Under the pieces are notes generated by a model. It had not been told where the DNA came from. It ran no database searches and worked only from the letters and a program-made list of their open reading frames with translations. From contig DIKU01000067.1 of NCBI GenBank assembly GCA_002424645.1, positions 756 through 11,984 on the forward strand: a stretch of 11,229 bases of DNA. The letters are read 5' to 3'. The translations under genes were made by a program, and so were the position numbers. Below, in pieces: positions 6,457 to 11,229 of the stretch (position 1 is its first letter; each line of letters begins with the position of its first letter). The stretch is from Pelobacter sp. UBA5610. Its GTDB lineage: Bacteria; Desulfobacterota; Desulfuromonadia; Desulfuromonadales; Syntrophotaleaceae.

Positions 6457-6795
6457 ATGAGAAAAATTGAGGCAATAATCAAACCCTTCAAACTTGATGA
6501 AGTTAAAGAGGCACTGAACGAAGTTGGCATTCAGGGTCTGACTGTCACTGAAGCCAAAGGCTTTGGACGGCAAAAAGGTCATACCGAGCTGTATCGTGGT
6601 GCCGAATATGTGGTTGACTTCATTCCTAAAATCAAGATTGAGATTGTTATCAAGGACGATATGGTTGCCAAGGTTATCGAAACCATCAGTGATGCGGCGC
6701 GTACCGGCCGTATCGGTGATGGCAAGATTTTCGTGAGCGCCATAGAGGAAGCTGTTCGTATTCGTACTGGTGAATCTGGTGAGGACGCGCTGTAG
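6457..6795 (+). CDS. glnB: Nitrogen regulatory protein PII
   Basis: A 112-residue PII signal protein, the exact family length and very close to E. coli GlnB in sequence. PII trimers read 2-oxoglutarate, ATP and ADP and relay nitrogen status to targets such as the adenylyltransferase and the NtrB kinase. The T-loop is intact: GFGRQKGHTELYRGAEY with Tyr51, the uridylylation site. The B-loop TGRIGDGKIFV (residues 83-93) and the C-terminal RIRTGE (C-loop) are present. The N-terminal IEAIIKPFKLDEVK matches PROSITE-style PII signatures. It sits 68 bases upstream of glnA and behind the sigma-54 promoter, the classical glnBA arrangement. GlnB is preferred over GlnK because of this glnA linkage; there is no amtB nearby. 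Confidence 0.96.
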   Translation: MRKIEAIIKPFKLDEVKEALNEVGIQGLTVTEAKGFGRQKGHTELYRGAEYVVDFIPKIKIEIVIKDDMVAKVIETISDAARTGRIGDGKIFVSAIEEAVRIRTGESGEDAL

Positions 6796-6863
6796 GCCGG
6801 CTGTTTGCCGAATCTTACGTTTACAATCATTTCAACCGAGGTTAGTCAAAAGGAGTAATCGCA

Positions 6864-8273
6864 ATGACACCTAAAGAGGTAATGGAGTTTGTCAAGGAAA
6901 AGAATATCCAGATGGTGGATTACAAGTTCCTCGACTTCGTTGGTATCTGGCAGCATGTTTCCGTACCTGTTTGTGAATTCAGCGAAGATACTTTCGAAGA
7001 AGGTCTTGGCTTTGACGGTTCCTCCATTCGTGGTTGGCAGCCTATTCACAACAGTGACATGGCTATTATTCCTGACCCCAACAGCGCCAGACTCGATCCT
7101 TTCATCAAGGTTCCGACCCTGAGCCTGATCTGTAACATTTTCGATCCCATCACCAAAGAAGGTTACAGCCGCGACCCTCGCTTCATCGCTCAGAAGGCTG
7201 AAGCGTACCTTAAGTCCACCGGCATCGGCGACACCGTTTACTACGGTCCTGAGCCTGAATTCTTCATCTTTGATGATGTTCGTTACAACTCCACCTGTAA
7301 CGAATCCTTCTACAGCGTTGATTCCAGCGAAGGTATCTGGAACACCGGTCGCGAAGAGTTCCCTAACCTCGGTTACAAGCCCCGCCACAAAGAAGGCTAC
7401 TTCCCTTGCGCCCCCACCGACTCCCTGGTGGATCTGCGTAACGAGATGGTTCAGGTTTGCCAGGAAGTCGGCATTCACATCGAAGCTTCTCACCACGAAG
7501 TTGCTACCGGCGGTCAGTGCGAAATCGACTTCAAATTCGATACTCTTCTCAACGCCGGCGACACCCTGCAGTGGTTCAAATACATCATCAAGAACGTTGC
7601 GGTACGCAATGGCAAGACCGTAACCTTCATGCCTAAGCCCCTGTTCGGCGACAACGGTAGCGGCATGCACTGCCACGTTTCCATCTGGAAAGATGGCCAG
7701 AACACCTTCGCCGGTGATGGCTATGCCGGTCTGTCCAAAAACGCCATTTACTTCATCGGCGGTATCATCAAGCACGCTAAAGCCCTGTGCGCCTTCACCA
7801 ACCCCAGCACCAACTCCTACAAGCGTCTGGTGCCCGGTTACGAAGCGCCGGTTAACCTGGCTTACTCGGGCCGCAACCGCTCCGCCGCTCTGCGTATCCC
7901 CCAGGGCAACAGCCCCAAAGCCAAGCGTGTTGAGTACCGTACTCCCGATCCTTCGGCAAACGGCTACCTGTGCTTCTCTGCCATCCTGATGGCAGGCCTT
8001 GACGGTATCGAAAACAAGATCGATCCGGGCGAGCCTTTGGACAAGGACATCTACGGTCTTCCCCCCGAGGAACTGGCAACTATCCCCAGCGTTGCCGGCA
8101 GCCTGCTTGAAGCTCTCCAGGCTCTCAAAGAAGACCATGCCTTCCTGCTCAAAGGTGACGTTTTCACCGAAGACGTTATTGAAAAGTGGATCGAGTACAA
8201 GACCGAAGCCGAAGTGGATCCCGTTCGCATGCGTCCGGTACCCCTCGAATTCGCTCTGTACTACGACTGCTAA
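6864..8273 (+). CDS. glnA: Type I glutamine synthetase (GSI-beta)
   Basis: A 469-residue glutamine synthetase that makes glutamine from glutamate, ammonia and ATP as a cytoplasmic dodecamer. Visible active-site elements: GFDGSSIRGW near residue 50, the metal-binding GPEPEFF (Glu130, Glu132), the VATGGQCEID block, NGSGMHCH with His269, the SGRNRSAALRIP loop and RVEYRTPDP with Glu357 and Arg359. Tyr397 in DIYGLPPEE is the adenylylation site, marking the adenylylated GSI-beta class, so activity is likely controlled by an adenylyltransferase with GlnB. AGGAG (6851-6855) is eight bases before the ATG. Codon use is much more biased than in neighbours (third-position C in Tyr, Phe, Asn, Lys-AAG), as expected for a highly expressed gene. 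A strong terminator follows. Confidence 0.98.
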   Translation: MTPKEVMEFVKEKNIQMVDYKFLDFVGIWQHVSVPVCEFSEDTFEEGLGFDGSSIRGWQPIHNSDMAIIPDPNSARLDPFIKVPTLSLICNIFDPITKEGYSRDPRFIAQKAEAYLKSTGIGDTVYYGPEPEFFIFDDVRYNSTCNESFYSVDSSEGIWNTGREEFPNLGYKPRHKEGYFPCAPTDSLVDLRNEMVQVCQEVGIHIEASHHEVATGGQCEIDFKFDTLLNAGDTLQWFKYIIKNVAVRNGKTVTFMPKPLFGDNGSGMHCHVSIWKDGQNTFAGDGYAGLSKNAIYFIGGIIKHAKALCAFTNPSTNSYKRLVPGYEAPVNLAYSGRNRSAALRIPQGNSPKAKRVEYRTPDPSANGYLCFSAILMAGLDGIENKIDPGEPLDKDIYGLPPEELATIPSVAGSLLEALQALKEDHAFLLKGDVFTEDVIEKWIEYKTEAEVDPVRMRPVPLEFALYYDC

Positions 8274-8290
8274 GTTTTTCAGCAGTGCAT

Positions 8291-8324
8291 CAAAAAGCCC
8301 CCGGTTTTGCCGGGGGCTTTTTTT
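8291..8324 (+). terminator. Rho-independent terminator of glnBA
   Basis: AAAGCCCCCGG pairs with CCGGGGGCTTT around a TTTTG loop and is followed by a T-run, 18 bases after the glnA stop. The stem is long and GC-rich. Confidence 0.95.
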
Positions 8325-8405
8325 GTGACTGGTGACTGGTGACTGGTGACTGCTTTTTCGGTTTCTAACTATTCACCAATCACCGATCACTAATCACTTG
8401 TTCAC
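8325..8405. repeat. Heptamer tandem repeat with a degenerate inverted partner
   Basis: Four exact, adjacent copies of GTGACTG fill 8325-8352. After a 20-base spacer, four heptamers of the complementary type follow: TCACCAA, TCACCGA, TCACTAA and TCACTTG (8373-8400), then TTCAC. The reverse complement of the left unit is a permutation of TCACCAG, so the arms can form an imperfect stem of about 26 bp. The left arm is perfect while the right arm has diverged. It sits exactly between the two convergent terminators of glnA and thrC. No open frame crosses it. It looks like a small intergenic repeat element rather than a gene. Confidence 0.85.
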
Positions 8406-8416
8406 GCATTTCGATA

Positions 8417-8453
8417 ACAAAAAACCCCCACCGCTTGCGATGGGGGTTTTTGT
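8417..8453 (-). terminator. Rho-independent terminator of thrC, bidirectional
   Basis: ACAAAAAACCCCCA pairs with TGGGGGTTTTTGT around a CCGCTTGCGA loop, with T-runs on either strand. It is 17 bases beyond the thrC stop and could also catch read-through from glnA. Confidence 0.9.
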
Positions 8454-8469
8454 CTTGTAGGGGGCGAAA

Positions 8470-9861
8470 TTACATCAGTGCATTCTTTGCCAGGTAGTCT
8501 TTGATAGCCTGGGTGTCGGCGTCGATGATTTCGCATCGCTGTTCTTTGTTTTCAATGCCCTGAAATTCAGGCGGCAGGATTGGATCCTGGCCAATCGCCT
8601 GTTGTACGGCTTCGCCGAATTTTGCCGGATGGGCGGTTGCGAGGCAAATAAGCGGGCATTCGCCGCCGGTCAGTTCTTTGCCGACCTTGACTCCGACAGC
8701 GGTGTGCGGATCAAGAGTATAGCCGGTGGCTTTGTGGAAAGCGCTGATGGTGTCGAGGGTTTCCTGACGGGTTGCAGCGCCCGCCAGGAAGTCTTTTGCG
8801 ACGTGCTCCATGTATTCGGGGCCGAACTGGAGTTTTCCCGTGGCTGCAAATTCCTCCATGGTCTTCCGAACCTTGCTGGCGTCTTGATCGAAAAGGTAGA
8901 AAAGGTACCGTTCGAAATTGCTCGCCAGTTGGATGTCCATGGACGGGGATGGAGTCGGTACGACATTCGCGGTTGAATAGTCACCATGGGTGATAAAGCG
9001 CGAAAGAATGTCATTTTCGTTGGTGGCCAGAATCAATCGACGGATGGGCAAGCCCATACGTTTGGCAATGTAGCCGGCAAAGATATCTCCAAAATTGCCG
9101 GTAGGCACGGAAAAGTAGGCTTCTGTGCAATTGGTTTCACGCTGTACTCTGCCAAACGCGTAAAAATAATAGACCACCTGTGCAAGCACCCTGGCCCAGT
9201 TGATGGAATTTACCGCGCCAAGGGACATCTGTCCTTTGAACTCAAGATCCCCGAAGATTTCCTTGACGATCCGTTGTCCGTCGTCAAACGTTCCGCGTAT
9301 GGCAAGATTGAAGACATTTGGATCGGTGACCGTGGTCATCTGCAGTTTTTGTATCGGTGAAACCCGCTGGTCGGGATGCAGAATGAAAATGTTGATATTC
9401 TCTTTGCCCCGTACACCGTAAATGGCTGCACTGCCGGTATCGCCGGAAGTGGCGCCAAGAATGTTCATGTGGGCGCCGGTTTCTTTAAGCAGGTATTCGA
9501 ACATGTTGCCGAGAAACTGCAAAGCGACATCCTTGAATGCCAGGGTCGGGCCATGGAAGAGTTCAAGGATATAAATCCCGTCCTTGTGGACGACCGGAGT
9601 TACTTCCGGATGATGGAAGGTCTGGTACGATTTATCGATGAGATGTTTCAAGTCCGCAGCGGGAATGTTGCCGGAAAACAGGGATATGATACGAAACGCC
9701 AGTTCCGGATAAGCCATTTTGGAAAGCGCGGCGATATCCCCGCGGGAGAGGGTCGGAATGGATTCGGGCAAGAGCAGGCCGCCATCATTGGCCAGGCCCA
9801 TCATGACGGCATCTTTGAAAGTAAGTCCGCTGGTCTTGCCGCGAGTGCTCATGTATTGCAT
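8470..9861 (-). CDS. thrC: Threonine synthase
   Basis: A 463-residue pyridoxal-phosphate enzyme that converts O-phosphohomoserine to threonine, the last step of threonine synthesis in the cytoplasm. The N-terminal MSTRG...SGLTFKDAVMMGLANDGGL is typical. The PLP-binding lysine is Lys110 in HGPTLAFKDVALQ, and the cofactor-phosphate loop is ATSGDTGSAA. SVPTGNFGDIFAGY is the substrate/PLP loop. Length fits the longer Pseudomonas-like class rather than the 428-residue E. coli enzyme. The ATG at 9861 has AAAGGAG about ten bases upstream; a second in-frame ATG three codons on lacks one. It is a single gene on this strand, with no hom or thrB beside it. A hairpin at 9881-9910 lies directly before its ribosome binding site and may influence expression. 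Confidence 0.96.
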   Translation of the reverse strand: MQYMSTRGKTSGLTFKDAVMMGLANDGGLLLPESIPTLSRGDIAALSKMAYPELAFRIISLFSGNIPAADLKHLIDKSYQTFHHPEVTPVVHKDGIYILELFHGPTLAFKDVALQFLGNMFEYLLKETGAHMNILGATSGDTGSAAIYGVRGKENINIFILHPDQRVSPIQKLQMTTVTDPNVFNLAIRGTFDDGQRIVKEIFGDLEFKGQMSLGAVNSINWARVLAQVVYYFYAFGRVQRETNCTEAYFSVPTGNFGDIFAGYIAKRMGLPIRRLILATNENDILSRFITHGDYSTANVVPTPSPSMDIQLASNFERYLFYLFDQDASKVRKTMEEFAATGKLQFGPEYMEHVAKDFLAGAATRQETLDTISAFHKATGYTLDPHTAVGVKVGKELTGGECPLICLATAHPAKFGEAVQQAIGQDPILPPEFQGIENKEQRCEIIDADTQAIKDYLAKNALM

Positions 9862-9880
9862 CGGTCAATGGCTCCTTTAT

Positions 9881-9910
9881 GCTGATTCAGGGCTCATGCC
9901 TCTGATCAGC
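9881..9910 (-). promoter_or_regulatory. Hairpin immediately upstream of the thrC ribosome binding site
   Basis: GCTGAT (9881-9886) pairs with ATCAGC (9905-9910); after a one-base bulge CAGGG pairs with CTCTG (one G-T), closing a 7-base loop. In the thrC transcript this 11-bp stem ends three bases before the AAAGGAG site. There is no T-run, so it is not a terminator. It could affect translation or mRNA stability, or be an operator in DNA. Confidence 0.5.
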
Positions 9911-10033
9911 GGCAACATATAGATAGGTAGAAATAAAATGAGCGCCACGGAAAATGGCTTGCCAACTATACCAGTAAAGAGTTGAAAAAAAAAGAGGCGA
10001 GGGGGAAAATACGATGTCCCTTTTAACCGCGAG

Positions 10034-10100
10034 TCGGTGTATGCTCACAGTTGCACCGATCCCGGGTGGGAGTGCTATACTTCCACCTTTCAGATCGGTG
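10034..10100. other. Large interrupted hairpin with a competing alternative stem
   Basis: CACCGATC (10054-10061) pairs perfectly with GATCGGTG (10093-10100). Inside, GGTGGGA (10065-10071) pairs with TTCCACC (10081-10087) with one G-T, around the loop GTGCTATAC. A third copy of the outer element, TCGGTG at 10034-10039, can pair instead with CACCGA at 10054-10059, so two structures exclude each other. No T-run follows on either strand. It lies in the 348-base region between the divergent thrC and phosphoesterase genes, where no gene is seen. Confidence 0.5.
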
Positions 10101-10106
10101 AGGGGA

Positions 10107-10135
10107 TTGACAGTCCTTAATTCCCGCTGTAAAAA
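10107..10135 (+). promoter_or_regulatory. Candidate sigma-70 promoter of the phosphoesterase-HIT genes
   Basis: A perfect TTGACA (10107-10112) is followed after 17 bases by TAAAAA (10130-10135), which matches the -10 consensus at four of six positions. It starts a few bases after the hairpin at 10054-10100 and would place the transcript start about 65 bases before the gene. Confidence 0.5.
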
Positions 10136-10209
10136 TCAAGTTCCTGTCATTCTGGCGAGGATGTCCAGCATGAGATTTGGCGCTATCTGCCGATGAAGGT
10201 TGTGGTGTT

Positions 10210-10731
10210 ATGTTTAGAATTGGCGTGATTTCCGATACGCATATTCGCCATGCTATCAGCTATGCCCGGTTTCTTGAAGTGCTTGATCGGAAGGTGTTTC
10301 GGAAGGTGGAGATGATTCTGCATGCCGGTGACATGGTTGATCAAGAACTGTTATATGTCTTTGAACCGCGCATTATCCATGCAGTGCGGGGGAATATGGA
10401 TCCTCCCAATGTAACCTTTCCGGCACGCAAGGTCTTGGAGGTGGAGAGTTACAGGATAGGGCTGATACATGGTTGGGGACCTCCAGAAGGTCTCGGTCCG
10501 CGTATGGCGGCAGAATTTGCAACAGATAAACTTGATTGTCTCGTTTATGGGCATTCACATCTGCCGGATTGCTCTCGTCATGAGGGCCTTCTGCTCTTCA
10601 ATCCGGGCAGTGCGACCAGTCCGCGAGGCGGCTATCCTGCAAGTGTGGGATTGTTGGAGGTGGACGATGCCGGTATTCGGGGGAGGATTTTGTCCCTTGA
10701 AGAGGATAGCCTTGGCTTTAACCTTGGATAA
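10210..10731 (+). CDS. YfcE/MJ0936-family metallophosphoesterase
   Basis: A 173-residue calcineurin-like phosphoesterase of the small YfcE type, which hydrolyses phosphodiesters using two metal ions (often Mn). All metal-ligand motifs are visible in order: D9-x-H11 in ISDTH, HAGD with Asp41, RGNMD with Asn62, HGWG with His87, and GHSH with His115 and His117. NPGSATSPRGG closes the active-site region, as usual in the family. Its true substrate cannot be read from sequence. The chosen ATG gives the canonical MFRIGVISDTH start and has GAAGG ten bases upstream; the frame extends to a TTG at 10177 without support. The stop is nine bases before the HIT gene, so the two are probably cotranscribed. 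Confidence 0.92.
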   Translation: MFRIGVISDTHIRHAISYARFLEVLDRKVFRKVEMILHAGDMVDQELLYVFEPRIIHAVRGNMDPPNVTFPARKVLEVESYRIGLIHGWGPPEGLGPRMAAEFATDKLDCLVYGHSHLPDCSRHEGLLLFNPGSATSPRGGYPASVGLLEVDDAGIRGRILSLEEDSLGFNLG

Positions 10732-10740
10732 GAGGTAACT

Positions 10741-11229
10741 ATGAAGCATCTCTGGGCGCCATGGCGCATGACCTATCTTGAATGCAAAGATCAGCAGGCC
10801 AAAGACTGTTGCGTCTTTTGTGTGCGTGATATAAAGGGGGAGGATGCCCAGAGATTGATTCTCTGGCGCGGGCAACATGCCTTTGTGGTCATGAATAAGT
10901 TTCCCTACACAAACGGCCATCTTCTCATCGCTCCCTATAGACATATTGCCGATATCCTCGACGTGACCCCTGAAGAGCAGGATGAGATGTTCAGGATGTT
11001 GCGGAAATGTCGTATGGTCATGCAGGAATGTCTGAAACCCCAAGGTTTCAATGTGGGTATCAATCTTGGCAAGATTGCAGGTGCCGGCGTGGCGGACCAT
11101 CTGCATATGCATATTGTGCCGCGTTGGACCGGTGATACCAATTTCATGCCGGTATTTGCCGATGTGCGTGTTATACCGCAACACCTTGAGGAAACCTACG
11201 GGATTCTGTTGCAAGGGTTCAAGTCGATA
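10741..11229 (+). CDS. HIT family protein, Ap4A phosphorylase-like (partial, runs off right edge)
   Basis: At least 163 codons are open to the end of the window without a stop, so the C-terminus is missing. The N-terminal MKHLWAPWRMTYL is typical of bacterial HIT proteins of the diadenosine-tetraphosphate phosphorylase type (Mycobacterium Rv2613c-like). Cys24-x2-Cys27 is a probable zinc-binding pair. The histidine triad is H120-L-H122-M-H124, with catalytic His122 or His124 by analogy, followed by VPRWTGDTNFMPV, which is diagnostic of that branch. NKFPYTNGHLLIAP is the nucleotide-contact strand region. It would cleave dinucleoside polyphosphates such as Ap4A in the cytoplasm; the exact activity is inference from the subfamily. 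It lies nine bases after the phosphoesterase gene, with an AGAGG ribosome binding site. Confidence 0.9.
   Translation, partial: MKHLWAPWRMTYLECKDQQAKDCCVFCVRDIKGEDAQRLILWRGQHAFVVMNKFPYTNGHLLIAPYRHIADILDVTPEEQDEMFRMLRKCRMVMQECLKPQGFNVGINLGKIAGAGVADHLHMHIVPRWTGDTNFMPVFADVRVIPQHLEETYGILLQGFKSI

Noticed and set aside
6846..8138. A 430-codon open frame on the - strand across glnA
   Set aside because: It is the antisense shadow of glnA, kept open by that gene's strong codon bias. It has no ribosome binding site and no family resemblance, while glnA is unmistakable.
10010..10100. A cobalamin-riboswitch-like GCAACTGTGAG string on the - strand near 10045-10055
   Set aside because: The rest of the aptamer (the conserved GGGAA and CCAGGA-type segments in order and spacing) is missing, and thrC is not an expected target.

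Overview
This 11.2 kb window reads as ordinary chromosome of a Gram-negative bacterium. It has an lpxA gene for lipid A synthesis, a GlnB/GlnA nitrogen-assimilation pair of proteobacterial type, and a good sigma-54 promoter. The gene content and style (a protein of the cyclic-2,3-diphosphoglycerate-synthetase-like family COG2403 beside an aldehyde dehydrogenase, a DUF2148 iron-sulfur protein, a glnB-glnA pair with strong codon bias in glnA) suggest an anaerobic deltaproteobacterium of the Desulfuromonadales (Pelobacter/Syntrophotalea/Geobacter group). That placement is inference. There are no transposases, phage genes, tRNAs, rRNAs or CRISPR arrays.

Layout. (1) A DUF1456 (YehS-like) gene on + (17-478) converges on a lone lpxA on - (675-1466), with a strong hairpin terminator between them (540-583). 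(2) After a 436-base gene-free divergent region come an aldehyde dehydrogenase (1903-3393) and, 18 bases later, a COG2403 protein (3412-4743); they look like a two-gene operon. (3) A 314-base gap with a good sigma-70 promoter and a foldable long leader precedes a second pair, a DUF2148 iron-sulfur protein (5058-5582) and a Nudix hydrolase of the YfcD/IPP-isomerase-like type (5594-6118). (4) A 338-base control region with a near-consensus -24/-12 promoter (6307-6322) leads to glnB (6457-6795) and glnA (6864-8273), followed by a textbook terminator. (5) Between glnA and the convergent thrC (- strand, 8470-9861) lies a small repeat: four exact GTGACTG heptamers facing four degenerate TCACYRA-like heptamers in inverted orientation, flanked by the terminators of both genes. 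(6) A 348-base divergent region separates thrC from a YfcE-like metallophosphoesterase (10210-10731) and a HIT-family, Ap4A-phosphorylase-like gene that runs off the right edge (10741 onward). This region has two notable hairpins, one directly before the thrC Shine-Dalgarno site and one large interrupted one with a competing alternative pairing.

The clearest functional unit is glnBA: the PII sensor (uridylylation Tyr51) and type I glutamine synthetase (adenylylation Tyr397) are controlled together and probably transcribed by sigma-54 RNA polymerase with an NtrC-like activator. The least understood unit is the aldehyde dehydrogenase/COG2403 operon, where the substrate of neither protein can be read from sequence. 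I see no large new system. The points most worth checking are this operon, the heptamer inverted repeat, and the structured leaders at 4826-5057 and 10034-10100.
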